Of a stretch of DNA of 64,000 bases, positions 33,641 to 44,237 are shown piece after piece. A program made the translations under genes and the position numbers. The DNA is from Tretioscincus oriximinensis. Lineage: Eukaryota; Chordata; Lepidosauria; Squamata; Gymnophthalmidae. Numbering within the stretch: the stretch's first letter is position 1; every line of letters starts with the position of its first letter. Location of the stretch: assembly GCA_022410635.1 (NCBI GenBank), contig JAJVDF010000459.1:126022-190021 (forward strand). The letters are read 5' to 3'. The notes under the pieces were generated by a model, which ran no database searches, was not told where the DNA came from, and saw only the letters and a list, made by a program, of their open reading frames with translations.

Positions 33641-34309
33641 GAGCAGATGCAGACACAACTTCAACCACTTTTTCCAACACAGGATTAAAAGGAGTTCCAT
33701 ATATAGAATTGTGACATCTGATCGATGAAGCAAGTTGTTACAACATTCCAATGCTACTGCATTTAAAGCAGCAACACTAGTAAAGCTGCTTCCTTTCAAA
33801 ATCTTAACACAAACATTTAGTAAGGATGATAAGCAAAAGCAATGGAAACCTCTCCTGCAGTCTAGGCAAAACACAGACATAGAATTCACTGTGCACACAT
33901 TTTTTTCCTATTAAATAAAAAAGGAACTACAAACTACCATTCTAATTCATAAAAGCAAGGAAACTGCCTGAGCGATAATATTTAATTATGGCTCCAAAGT
34001 ATACAGATTTTCCCAGCAACCATTTGCTCAGTATATTAATAATAATTAATTAATTCACAAGCCCAAGCAGACGGTCAGCACAGGTTGGGTAGGAAATTTC
34101 ATTTGGTGAGTTTAAATGGCAGCTTGTTATAGAGTATCAAATTTTATGTGGCTGATAAGCTTGATAAATTTTGTTGGTTAGCCACCTTTGGCACAGGATG
34201 TTCCAAACATATAGAACCACTATAGAAAAATAGATGTTCCTATAAATATTTACATACCATGGAGGGATTATATGCTCTAATGCTGAATCAGTGTTTCTTT
34301 TTCCATGTG
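33641..34309. other. Unassigned AT-rich DNA
   Basis: No repeat or gene is recognised. Confidence 0.45.
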
Positions 34310-34516
34310 TTTCCTTCCTTCCGCAACTCTTCTTCCTTGCTCCCTCCCTTCCTCTTCTTTCCTTATTTTCCTCTATCTTTCCTTCCTTCCTCCCCTCTAA
34401 TCTCCCCTGTTTCTTTCCTTCTCCTCTTTCTATCTCTCCTTCCCTTCTCCTTCCCTTTCTCTCTCTCCTCTCACCACTTCCTTCCTCCCTTCCTTTCCTT
34501 TCTTCCTTCTTTGAGG
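34310..34516 (+). repeat. CT-rich (pyrimidine) low-complexity tract
   Basis: Irregular CCTTCC/TCTCC units cover about 200 bases and are interrupted by few purines. The frames here (S/F/P/L-rich plus, K/E/R/G-rich minus) are by-products. Confidence 0.9.
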
Positions 34517-35151
34517 GAGAAGCAGACAAAATATGATTAATATAATTAATATATTCATTTATTTCCTGACACTATTGTACATGATGCTTTCTAAAATAAC
34601 CTACGAAAAAAATAAGTTAGGTCTTTGCCCCAAAGAGCTTTCAATTTGAATTTCAACAGAGGTGGAGACAAAGGTCAGGAAGGAACTATATTTTGTAAAG
34701 GAGCAAGATGCTACAAGATGTTCAAGAAGAGGGTTCCAGGCCTGAGGGATGCAAAAACAGGAAGACAGAATTAAGGAAGGAAAAAAATGCCTGTAACTGA
34801 ACGAAGTAAATTTTTTTAACCTAATATTTTATACCCCACACTTTGCAAAAGCTTTCCTTACAGGGCAGCTTTTAAAAAATCCCATGAAAATGTAAACAGA
34901 ACAATGTATTTAGTGCAAAAATCTCACCATAATAATCCAAAATAGGAACACATATTAAAACACTTCAAGGAATTACCGTCCAATAAAAATGTAAAATTTC
35001 TGTGCTGAGTTTCACCAAAGCAACCGGTACGCAATTGAAAATTAAATGTATAGAAAGGCTACAATAAATACACGACTTAAAGATAGTGGAATTGGCAGAT
35101 TGAAGGGCAAAGGGTCTGGGAACTGCAAAATGGGTTGCTGATGGCGGGACA
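34517..35151. other. Unassigned DNA
   Basis: No repeat or gene is recognised. Confidence 0.45.
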
Positions 35152-35262
35152 GAGGAAGAAGTTTTTATATCCTGCTTTTCTCAACTCAGAGGGACTAAAC
35201 GGGGCCGAGAGAGCCGCAAAAGTCACCCAGCTGGTTTCAAGTAGGAGTACAAGACCAAAGAC
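35152..35262 (-). mobile_element. SINE-1 fragment
   Basis: GAAGTTTTTATATCCTGCTT, CTCAGAGGGACTAAAC and AAAGTCACCCAGCTGGTTTC are SINE-1/SINE-2 tail and body wording with a large internal deletion. Confidence 0.65.
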
Positions 35263-35355
35263 AAAGATGTTTGGGGAAAAACTTTCAATCAGGACAAGTT
35301 TTTCTTAATGCAGGAATTCAGTTTCTGTCTGTAGAATCTAAGGGTCTTTTTTCTC

Positions 35356-36195
35356 TCACCTGTCATCCATTCTTCTTCTTGCTGTCTTGTTTTCGATTCC
35401 TTTCCTAATTATCCCCAACATGGAATTTGCTGCTGCTGCACATTGGGTTGACATTTTCATTGAATTGTCCACCAGCACCCCAAGATCCGTTTTTTGCTCG
35501 GTCACAGAAAGCTTGGTTCTCAGCAGGTGGTAGGAGTAGTTGGGGTTCTTTGCCCCAATATGCATGACCTTGCACTTGCTTAAATTGAAGTGCATTTGCC
35601 ACTTAGATGCCCACTCACCCAATTTCAATAAATCACTCTGGAGTGCCTTACAATTATTTTCAATTTTCACTACCCTGAACAGTTTAGTGTCGTCAGCAAA
35701 CTTGGCTACTTCACTATTCACCTCGGCATCCAGATCATTTATAAATATATTGAAAAGCAAAGGTCCCTGGGATACCCCACTTCTTACCTCTTTCCACTCA
35801 GAGAACTGTCCATTTAATACTACCCTTTGTTTTCTATCTTTTAGCCAATTTCTAATCCAGGACAAAGTCTGTCCTCTTATACCATGAGTATGGAGCTTTT
35901 TTAGAAGTCTTTGATGAGGGACTTTATCAAATGCCTTCTGGAAATCTAGATAGACAATATCAACTGGATCCCCTTTATCTACATGTTTGTTAACACTCTC
36001 AAAGAATTCTAGCAGGTTGGTAAGGCATGATTTACCTTTGCAGAAGCCATGCTGAGTTTCATTTAGCAATGCGTGGTTCTCCATGTGTTTAGTGGTTTTG
36101 TCCTTAATTATGGTTTCCAACACTTTACCTGGAATTGATGTTAAACTGACGGGTCTATAATTTCCGGGATCACCCCAGGATCCTTTTTTTAACAT
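35356..36195 (-). pseudogene. CR1 reverse transcriptase, broken ORF2 segment
   Basis: This 279-codon frame is the longest in the window. Key motifs: NYRPVSLTS near residue 12, GFCKGKSCLTNLL at 50-62, VYLDFQKAFDKVPH at 81-94 (the first catalytic aspartate), FADD at 166-169 (catalytic pair), and LGVLVD. The usual GVPQGSVLGPLLF motif is GVSQGPLLF, an in-frame loss of four residues that should damage the active site. The last about 13 residues are host-derived read-through. The endonuclease domain is absent. No function is expected. Confidence 0.9.
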
Positions 36196-36665
36196 TGGTG
36201 TTACATTAGCTACCCTCCAATCTACTGGTACTATGCCTGATCTTTAGGAAAGATTAAATATTTTGGTTAGAAGTTCAGCAATTTCACATTGTGAGTTCTT
36301 TAAGAATTCTTGGGTGAATGCTGTCTGGCCCTGGGGATTTATAAAAGTTTAGCTTATTAAGGCTAGCAAGGCCCTCCTTCCTTGTTATCTCTATCCAGTT
36401 TAATTCCTCTACTGTTCTTTCTGAGAAAACTAAATCTGTTGTGGGTANATTCCCTCTGTCTTCTTCAGTGAAAANTGAAGCAAAAAATTCATTTAACCTC
36501 TCTGCAATCTCCATGTCCTCCTTGATTATGCCCTTTTGTCCATTGCTATCTAGTGGTCCAACTGCTTTCCTGGTAGGAGTCCTTATTATTTCTTTTAATA
36601 TTCTTTGCAATGTGCTCCTCAAAGCTTTTCTTTGCATCCCTGACTACCACCTTGCATTTGGTTTG
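35395..36665 (-). mobile_element. CR1 LINE with the longest reverse transcriptase segment in the window
   Basis: The element runs right to left. Its 5' side stops at about 36665 against a SINE-2, and its 3' side ends within the ORF at about 35395, so the ORF end, 3' UTR and octamer tail are all missing. Two frames (36637-36284 and 36195-35356) together cover the linker upstream of the RT domain and most of the RT domain. The loss of its own tail suggests later deletion rather than ordinary 5' truncation. Confidence 0.93.
36284..36637 (-). pseudogene. CR1 ORF2, segment upstream of the RT domain
   Basis: The frame includes ERLNEFFAS, EELNWIEI and LNKLNFYKSPGPDSIHPRIL, the conserved lead-in to the CR1 RT domain. 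Two ambiguous bases (36448, 36475) fall inside. A stop or frameshift between 36284 and 36195 separates it from the RT frame. It would be one ORF in the parent element. Confidence 0.85.
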
Positions 36666-36673
36666 CCACAGTT

Positions 36674-36874
36674 AACCAGGCTATGGTGGTTCCCATGTAT
36701 CTACTTGCAGTCAGTTGCAATTTCTTGCAATTTATGCTTTCGAATAGCTGGTTTGGCTAGAGNTACAGGCTAGTGGAAGGTGCTCACCCCTCCCCACGTC
36801 CCACACAGGGCTTCGAAACCCGATCTCCCAGGCGAGAGACGAATTCCTAAGCGACTGAGCTATCCGTGCCTCTC
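36674..36874 (-). mobile_element. SINE-2, head and body, tail lost
   Basis: On plus it shows CAGGCTATGGTGGTTCCCAT, GTTGCAATTTCTTGCAATTT and GTGCTCACCCCTCCCCAC. The head ends GAGACGAATTCCTAAGCGAC and TGAGCTATCCGTGCCTC. The tRNA-like part is well kept, but the tail is missing where it meets CR1. Confidence 0.88.
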
Positions 36875-37213
36875 AGACTNGGTTGGATAGGAAACTACAT
36901 AAATAAAGAGGTAATNATTTCCCACCCAGTGACCAATTGGTGGGCAGCATTGTTGTAGTCTTTTTCCACTTGGCCTTATTCTTTACTAGTGGAAGGGTGT
37001 CAGTATGCCATGCAAGGAATAGCTAGCTGGGCAACGATTTTAATAATGCCGCAACGGATTTCAGTAACAAGGATTATGTTTTAGAATAAGAATTTGTTAT
37101 CTACATGCAGATCACAGCCCTCACCACCGCCAACAGGTCAGTATGACCAACAGTCAGAAAAGCAAGTCCCTTTTCTAGAATAACAATGTAAGGTAAGGTA
37201 TATGATCCATATA
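36875..37213. other. Unassigned DNA
   Basis: No repeat or gene is recognised. Confidence 0.4.
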
Positions 37214-37399
37214 CAGATGAAACCCCTTTATAAGACTGTCAAAGGGTCAGGTGAATATGTTCTTTATAATGAAATTTTGTTACAATGAAACGCATATAAC
37301 CAGCATTACTCTTACAGGCATTCCGCCGGGACTTTCCAATTTGTTTGTTATACTGCATATTTTGTTATATTGGGATTCTTTATAACAAGGATTCACCTG
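37214..37399. mobile_element. Tigger/pogo-like MITE, copy 1, 186 bp
   Basis: The left end CAGATGAAACCCCTTTATAA and the right end (minus: CAGGTGAATCCTTGTTATAA) are inverted repeats. The element sits between TA dinucleotides at 37212-37213 and 37400-37401, the expected Tc1/mariner-superfamily target. The interior (AATGAAATTTTGTTACAATG, GGACTTTCCAATTTGTTTG) matches 55321-55506, which has the same length. Confidence 0.85.
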
Positions 37400-38482
37400 T
37401 ATTAAAAAGATGTTTTGGAATGCAGCAGGGAAGGAAGATTTGGGATTCATATCTTTAAAGAGATTATTTTTAAAAGCCCTGTCTAATTGCACCCTGCAAT
37501 ATTCACCTTTTTGTTCAGGTCATTTTGAATGAGATGCTATTCTTTCAATCACACCACACTAAACTAAAAGGTTGCTTTGATTGTTTTTTCATTGTTGGCC
37601 TCTGTGTTTTCATGTCNGAGCTTTTAATCATTTAATCTGTTTTTATTCGTTTTGGCATTTTTACACATCCTGGGACCAACTGATGAAAAGAGGGATTGTA
37701 AATTCAAAAACAAGCAAATAGTAAATACAAAAATGATTCCCAAAGCTAGGAAGCTAGGAAATGGTTGCTCTAGTTCCCATGGAAGGGTTCCCATCCTTTG
37801 CTTTCAGTGTTCCTTTGATGAGGGATGAATTTAGCAAGGATAACGCATTCTGCAGAAGCAACCACACTTATTACGCAAGAAAGCTGACCAACCGTTGTTA
37901 TTTTATTTCCTGCTGCAAAAGGGATGGTAGAGTGCAGCTACCGGCAGATCAAACTAAAACGTCCTATTTTCAGTGTTTCTGTTTACTGTCATAATCGGAT
38001 AAGTGTTNAAGACGAGCTAGGAATCCATACTTAATTTAACTTGCATTTCACGTTGGCTGGAAATACCTTAACTTGGGGGTGATTTATAAAATAAAGGTGA
38101 TTGATCCCAGCAATTGGTTTGGGCAGAAAAGCAAGGAATGCAAAAAGAGCCACATTCTGTGTCACCGTGCACTGCTAAACTATAGGATTCTGTGTCTNTC
38201 TACAGATTCAGGACTCAATCGGGTACAAGAGGCAAGCATGCAGCCATCCACACCACAGCCCTATCTTATTAGTGAGGACACGTTCAGGTCATCTGTCATC
38301 GCTGATATTTATATTACAGATTGAAACATATGAAGTCAGTATCAAAGCAATAAACCAAGCGTGTAGATTTGCAGATAAAATAGTGCCGCAGCATCAGAGA
38401 TAAAATTAATAACCAGAGAAATGCAAACTCTCCCCCACTCCTGAAAAAACAAATAAATAGAGCACGATGAGGCTGGAGTCAT
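37400..38482. other. Unassigned DNA with an L2/SINE-type tail near 37660-37720
   Basis: CATCCTGGGACCAACTGATG followed by GATTGTAAATTC resembles an L2 3' end. Otherwise no repeat or gene is recognised. Confidence 0.4.
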
Positions 38483-38601
38483 TGGCCCTTTCTACAACGG
38501 ATCTTACTATGGATAATAACCTGGACTGTGAGCCTGCTGTATTCGATGCCATCTATCTGAGATGTAATTCAATACAATGCTCAGTGCAGAAAGAGCTTTG
38601 A
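38483..38601. mobile_element. MITE-E copy, 119 bp
   Basis: The left GGCCCTTTCTACAACGGATC and right (minus: GCTCTTTCTGCACTGAGC) ends are inverted. The interior is AT-rich and non-coding. Confidence 0.55.
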
Positions 38602-40236
38602 GAACTTCAAGAGCGCCCGCCCTTAGGCAAAAGGAATAACATCCTTTTCTCATTCAGACACTGCCATAATTTTTAGCCATTCTATTTTAGTTGTTTTTAT
38701 AAGTATTTCACTGCTCTGAGACCCTTAGGTATGGGGCAGATTATAATTTAAAATTTCTACTATTAATAAAACTGCTGATGGACCTGATCCAAGCTCTGGG
38801 ATTGGTCTTTATTCTGACNAATTCCAGAGCTCGGACGGAGGTGTCACATGTATCAGAAGTGTCGCAGCACGTTGAGTTGGAATGAGCAGAACCATGCCCA
38901 CTCCCAGTCAATGAGCAGTTGTGGAGGCCAAAACCAGGGCAACGTGCCCCCCCCCCTCCTGCTTACAGCTAAGCTGCATCTGTGGGCTTCCCCACTAGTA
39001 TATGAATAAATAGTGGACAAATACATTGCCCACCATGAAGCCCCTAAGCTTCTCCCCTTCCTGTAAAGAGGGATCTAACTTTAGTCCTGTTCCAACTATT
39101 CTCAAATCACCTTGCTGGGAGGTTGATACCCAAATGCCAAGAATGCCAGAAGTTGGCTTGTGAACTTGAAATCACCACCGCAGAAAGATAAAAAGCTCTC
39201 TGAACCTGATAGCAATTGTAGGCATATTTATTGCTATCACAAGTGGCATTTCAAAACAATAGCAGTCTTCTGATGACTTCAGAGCGGAGGATTTCATGGA
39301 TAATAAACTGACATCCCTTGGGTAGCTATACCATGCCAGAGCCTTGATCCCACCACAGTGTAGAAGAAGCCTCTGATGGGATAACACAGCAGGGAGAAAA
39401 GGTAGCAAAATGTTAGGTAGAAGCAGATGGAAGCAGGTAGAAGACAGAGAGCAACTAGATGAACTTANGATGTAATCAGACAAACTTTCTTTTCAACCAC
39501 CTCCTTTAGAAAATATGCCCCTTCTGAAGTCAAAAACAAAAACCGACATCCAAATCTGGAAAGAATCCTACCTCATTCCTTTGCCTTGAAGTCTTACTTT
39601 TCATTGGCTGTTACCTGCCCAATTTTCAGGACCCTTGCTAGCTTATTCCTGTGTTGCAATCGATTCGATTGTCCCCTCCCAATGCAACTGAAAGGAAGCA
39701 TCAAGGTTTTTCCTGGGCTTTACTTCTCAGTCAGTTACACGTAGAGGGAAATTGTCTGGCATCCCTAATTTAAATTCTCCCATGGGGAGGTACTTTAAGC
39801 TAGTCTGAACACAGCCTTAGTCTTTTAAAAAAAATCTATGTGAGTAAGATGCGTTACTACTGCCCATGGCTTACTTTAATTGTTGCAATTAGGGTTGCAA
39901 GAAACTTCCTTGAAAAATGTTTTAACAGAAGGTTGTAAAAGGTATGCTCTCAGTCCTAAACTTCCTCGCTATGTAAATATTTGCCAACCCTTGGCTTAAA
40001 TTAACTGAATCTGGACGTGTAGGTACTGACATCAAAATGCCACTAAATATTCTGTTAACCTCAGCCCTTAAAACCCATCTTTCAGAAGCACAATATGCTA
40101 CACACCTTTCAGAGGCACGCCGNGGCCATTCCACCCGTTGATGCATGAATCTAGCACTGGCAGGTGTGTGATACTCTTCGGTCCAACTAGCTGGAATCCT
40201 TCCCAAGCAAGTTGGAACCCTTATAAGCGTTTTGTA
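38602..40236. other. Unassigned DNA
   Basis: An L2-type tail fragment lies at 38700-38770 (CTCTGAGACCCTTAGGTATG). CTGAACACAGCCTTAG near 39805 resembles the GCAGCCTAAG end motif. No gene is seen. Confidence 0.4.
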
Positions 40237-40317
40237 TGAGACCCACTGCTCCTGCAGCATGTATTTGTGGGTTAATAAGGGCAGAGAGGTNGCTTTCTGC
40301 AGGAGCAGTGGGTCTCA
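40237..40317. repeat. Perfect 21-bp inverted repeat (hairpin)
   Basis: Arms 40237-40257 and 40297-40317 are exact reverse complements (arm begins TGAGACCCACTGCTCCTGCA), separated by 39 bases. It adjoins MITE-C-like sequence and could be the end pair of a small element, or a recent template-switch product. Confidence 0.92.
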
Positions 40318-40404
40318 AACTCAGTGTTGGGAGATTTCTGGTAGGAAATCTTGCAGTGGGAGCCCGGAAATCTCGGGCATTGAGTCTTCTCTGTGCACAC
40401 AAAG

Positions 40405-40520
40405 CATGTGAGAAAATTTTGTGATGTCACTTCCAGGGCAAGACCAGAAGTAGTGTCACTCCGGCCACCATTCTCAGAAGCAGAGACCTGAAGTGACATT
40501 GTGGTGTGAGAATTTGTACT
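40405..40520. mobile_element. MITE-C copy (GTGATGTCACTTCC foldback)
   Basis: AAAATTTTGTGATGTCACTT on the left faces CCTGAAGTGACATTGTGG on the right. The same inverted pair bounds 57537-57665. It is non-coding. Confidence 0.55.
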
Positions 40521-40734
40521 AGAGTGGACAATCTCACATAAGGTACAAGATTCTTGTGTGATTCCCAGGACTGCTCAAACTGCGGTTCTCTAGACGTTCC
40601 CGCTCAACCACTTCCAGCATTCTGTGCCATCTCCAGTGAATTGCTGGAAGTTGGTGTACAGGAACATCTGGAATGCCATTTTCAGAACCACTGCAAAAGA
40701 ACACATTCCACTAGTGTGGTGGTGGTAGCCATAA
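40521..40734. other. Unassigned DNA
   Basis: GGTACAAGATTCTTGTGTGA at 40541-40560 is shared with the long MITE-B copy near 23560. No gene is recognised. Confidence 0.4.
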
Positions 40735-40975
40735 GCCTGGATAGCTTCAAGATAGGATTACACAAATTCATGGAAGACAGATGTATCAATAGCTATTGGG
40801 AGGGAAATACTGGCAGTATTCCTGAAATACATTTGCAAGAAATCAAAAACAGGTAAGGGCTTTTCCTTCTTCTGCTTGAGACTGCCCAGGTGCAATTGGT
40901 GGGCCACTGGGTGAGACAGAATGCTGAACTAGGTGGGCTATGGTCCAATTCAGCAGGGCTCCTCTTATGTTATGA
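40735..40975 (+). mobile_element. CR1 3' end, TTCTTATG-tail type
   Basis: CTGGATAGCTTCAAGATAGG, TTCATGGAAGACAG, GACTGCCCAGGTGCAATTGG and GGCTCCTCTTATGTTATG follow the expected order. The octamer tail has only one decayed unit. Confidence 0.88.
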
Positions 40976-41957
40976 TGATGTTATTATATTATGGTGATAA
41001 CTTGCTAGAACCTGCAAAAAGAGGTTTTCCTCTCAGATCTGTAGTGTTCAAGGGTTTGAACTGCATCAGTATTTGCACATATGGTATTACTCACCCCGCT
41101 GACATGGTCAGGACCTCATACCTCAGATTCTGGCCCTGTTGAGGGTCACATGGATGAAGCATAGGTATCATTACAACTCCTCTTCTCCCTTTGCATCCCC
41201 AATCTCTACTGAATCTAAGCACCAGACCCTTTGGGACAGAGACCATAGTGTTTGCTTGTAGAGACCTCAAAGGAATGAACTGCCTTTATGGTGCCTTTAT
41301 GATGATGCCNTTATGAATAACTCCACACGTTACAGTGTGGAAACAGCAGGTACTTCATTTCTCTCCCCTCCTCAAGATTAAAGGGAGAATTTCCTGCCCA
41401 CAGCAGGAAATGTCTGTCCTCTCTTCCCCACCCCACCCCTTCCCTTGAAGAATAACCTGTGGAAGATCAGCAAGGGTGTAATAAGTCCAAAATGGGGTGA
41501 ATGTAACGCCAAGCCATTCTTTTTCTAGCCTGCTGAGAGACATGGCAGCCATCTAAAGGATGGCTTTCCTTTTTTTCAGCCATAGTGGTTTAAAAGCTGG
41601 GTCTGTTCCAAGGGTAGACAAGGCCCATATGTTTAGATGCTGGTTCTGGCAGAAAGCCTGGTTAAACAGACTTCACTCAGGAGAGATCCATTATGGGATG
41701 TACCTTCAGGCCACAATGATATGCTCTAGCTGCTACCACAACCTCAGTTTTCAACCAGTAGCCACCAAGGCCAAAGACTATAAGGGAGCTGCACATTTTT
41801 GCATAAATTATTCTTGTGCTGATTCCACCTAAGATGCTGTTATAATACAGAGAACAGCAACAACGTTAAGGATTTTTCATATTTACCTCCAAAGAATTGT
41901 TGCTCAGAACCATTCTCATCTACTAGTTAGAAGGACTGTTCCCTGCTTTCTGCTCTC
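40976..41957. other. Unassigned DNA
   Basis: No repeat or gene is recognised. Confidence 0.45.
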
Positions 41958-42018
41958 CCCGGGCAGAAGCATTCCTGGAAATGCAAAGAATGTGTTCTAG
42001 CTTTTCTGTGTTTAGTGA
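41958..42018. mobile_element. MITE-B partial copy joined to MITE-A
   Basis: GGGCAGAAGCATTCCTGG and TGTGTTCTAGCTTTTCTGTG are the left half of MITE-B. The right half is absent, and MITE-A begins directly at 42019. Confidence 0.5.
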
Positions 42019-42149
42019 CAGGTGTTTTGCACTTTTTATAGGTGTGGAAAACAGATTATTTTGTTTGTACCAGATGCTGTATGCATTGTAAGTTGCACCT
42101 GGTGATAATTCCTCTTTTCCATATCCATTAAAGCTTGTCCCATTCTCTG
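42019..42149. mobile_element. MITE-A copy
   Basis: ATAGGTGTGGAAAACAG on the left, GCACCTGGTGATAATTCCTC in the middle, and CCATATCCATTAAAGCTTG on the right follow the MITE-A order. The outer ends are worn. Confidence 0.7.
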
Positions 42150-42432
42150 TCCCTAAATGCTGAATGNTATGAGGCCTGTTAACCTCTGACAATAAATAAA
42201 GTTAGCTCAGTGCACATAGATTGTGAAGAAATGATTTATTTGGCTCAAGTGGAAATAGGGCGACTTAATCTTGACCAGAACACTACTATAGTCCGTCTAC
42301 TCCTTTATATAGTTTCTAACTAGACCCCAACCAATAGGGTTTACATAATTTCCTCCACATAATTAGGTGGCACCACTAGACCTAACCAATCCACTCTACT
42401 GCCCCTTGTGGACCCACCAACATATTAATATA
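42150..42432. other. Unassigned DNA
   Basis: No repeat or gene is recognised. Confidence 0.4.
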
Positions 42433-42644
42433 CAGGGTGNTTCAAGAAAATGTATACACACTGTGAACTTCCATAGAAAATTTATTTACTGTTCTACTGT
42501 TCTACAAAGTTAAATAAATAACAAATGTTAATACTGTTCAAATTGGTGACCTGCAGCATCAATACAATTCTGAGTACGAGTCACCACTGATTCTGTACAT
42601 CGTATGGAAGTTCAAAGTGTGTATACATTTTTTGAAGCACCCTG
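42433..42644 (-). mobile_element. Mariner-like mini-element, 212 bp, TATA target duplication
   Basis: The ends form long inverted repeats of about 42 bases (42433-42475 and 42603-42644). They start CAGGGTGNTTCAAG and, on minus, CAGGGTGCTTCAAA, with about three differences. TATA stands on each side (42429-42432 and 42645-42648), fitting mariner insertion at TA. The minus strand retains the transposase C terminus. The catalytic core is deleted. The family looks like mariner/IS630 elements best known from insects. Confidence 0.88.
42528..42599 (-). pseudogene. Mariner-type transposase, C-terminal remnant
   Basis: Twenty-three codons and a TAA stop read CTESVVTRTQNC, IDAAGHQFEQY. The RxQNCIDxxGxxFE pattern is the usual end of mariner-family transposases. 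No start and no DDD/DDE catalytic triad remain. Confidence 0.7.
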
Positions 42645-42649
42645 TATAA

Positions 42650-42735
42650 GAACATAAGAGGAACCATTTTGAATCAGGTCAGAGTCCATCGAGTCCAGAA
42701 TTTTGTCTTGCACAGTGGTCCACTAACTGCAGCTA
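42650..42735 (-). mobile_element. CR1 tail fragment, TTCTTATG type
   Basis: AGAACATAAGAGGAACCATT, TTGAATCAGGTCAGAGTCCA and CACAGTGGTCCAC are the last about 80 bases of this CR1 type. It starts right next to the mariner element. Confidence 0.8.
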
Positions 42736-42789
42736 AGTATTACAGAATTACAAAGAATATGGGATAATGACAATACACCCAATTATATT

Positions 42790-43033
42790 ACCCAATCATG
42801 TCAAGGATAGCATCCCTAACAATGGTACTGTCAAGAGTTAGCAGAAGAGCTGCAGAATTCTGCAACAGCTGCTGCATCTGTACCGTCTTCAAGGGCAACT
42901 CCATACGGAGTGGATTACAGTAGTACAGTTTGGAAGTTATTAGGGCTTGGATTACTGTGCTATGAATGAAATTATATCCAAAGAAGCAAATCAGACAAAC
43001 CCTCTCTCTAGATGCACTGAAAATACATCTCAA
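42790..43033 (-). mobile_element. L2 LINE, ORF2 C-terminal fragment
   Basis: The minus-strand frame reads TVIQALITSKLYYCNPLRME, LPLKTVQMQQLLQNSAALLL, matching the L2 ORF2 region that is also seen at 17520-17620. It is a short, worn copy. Confidence 0.8.
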
Positions 43034-43655
43034 ATTTAAAAATAATATTAAAAAAACCTTTTAATTTCCTCTAGCATTACATCGTTAAAATGACTTTTAT
43101 AGTGCCATTTTCTGATATTTCACTTGCGTGCCGTTTTTATTACCTTATTTTAATACAAGTATTTGATTTTTACTATCATGAAAACCTTTGAAAGCTGCCT
43201 CCCAAACAGTTCTCATAACAGGCTTCAATATAAACATCCTATGTAAACAAGCCGAGAATGAAGCCAAGTGACCAAATGATTGAAGGCTAAGAGGAAGAAA
43301 ATGTCTGAGGAATACAAATTTCAACTCATTTTTCCAGTTCTGGCCAGTTTTGCCAGCTTCGGCCCTTCTCAGGCAAGGACTACTTGGCTCCAGCATTTCA
43401 TGCTTGGCAGCTTCTTGGTGGACTTGTCGTAACTGCACTCTAAACAGGATCACCTCTGAAGATGTTTGGGGAGATAAGATAGTGCTGAATGCAGAAGCAA
43501 GGTTGCTGATGGGTATCTTTGCCTGGATGCTACAACACGCAGGATTCAGAAAAATCTATTTTCTATTTAACATTATCTACCACCTTCAGGTCAGGTAATT
43601 TCAGGTGAGTAACAGCTTGGTGGAAAAACAGAGGAGAAGTGATATGTACCTTTTT
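43034..43655. other. Unassigned DNA
   Basis: No repeat or gene is recognised. Confidence 0.45.
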
Positions 43656-43675
43656 GGAAAAAAATATTATTATTA

Positions 43676-43757
<82 letters not shown>
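43656..43757 (+). repeat. (TTA)n microsatellite, about 95 bases
   Basis: There is a near-perfect ATT/TTA array with two interruptions. The poly-Y and poly-I frames through it are artefacts. Confidence 0.97.
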
Positions 43758-43839
43758 TATTGCCACAAGCTCTTTGCGTCATTCGCGAGACACAATTCCA
43801 ATTTCTCCAGTCAGGGATTTTCTTCTTGCGACGAAGGCA

Positions 43840-44042
43840 AGAATTGCTAGCTATTGCTTGCTTGCTATTCAAAAGCAAGAATTGCAAGAAATTGCAACTG
43901 ACTGCAAGTAGATAAATGGGAATCACAGCCTGGTGGGGAAGATAGAATGTAAGCCTTTGGGCAAAAAAACCTTGTAAGCTGCTCTGAGTCCCTTTGAAAG
44001 GTGAGAAAAGCGGGGTATACGAACCCAGTTCTTCTTCTTCTA
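43840..44042 (+). mobile_element. SINE-2, body and tail
   Basis: AAGAATTGCAAGAAATTGCA, GGTGGGGAAGATAGAATGTA and GGTGAGAAAAGCGGGGTATA run into TTCTTCTTCTTC at 44030-44041. The tRNA head has been lost. Confidence 0.88.
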
Positions 44043-44237
44043 TGGTAGTTGCCATTCGGCAGAAGGTACCTGCTCTTGATAAGACAGGTAACAGTTTTCT
44101 TTCTTTTNCCCCCCAGATAATTTAAGGATAATTCAATATATACCATCTGAATAGGTTGTGAATTTCTAAAAAACCCAAGAACTGAATCTCAAAACTATTT
44201 TATTTTATCCATTTAGGGTTAGCAAAAGAATGTGTAA

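Noticed and set aside
34137..34529. 130-codon minus frame rich in K, R, E and G
   Set aside because: It is the complement of a CT-rich low-complexity tract.
43591..44055. 154-codon minus frame with a poly-isoleucine run
   Set aside because: It is driven by (TTA)n and a SINE-2 tail.
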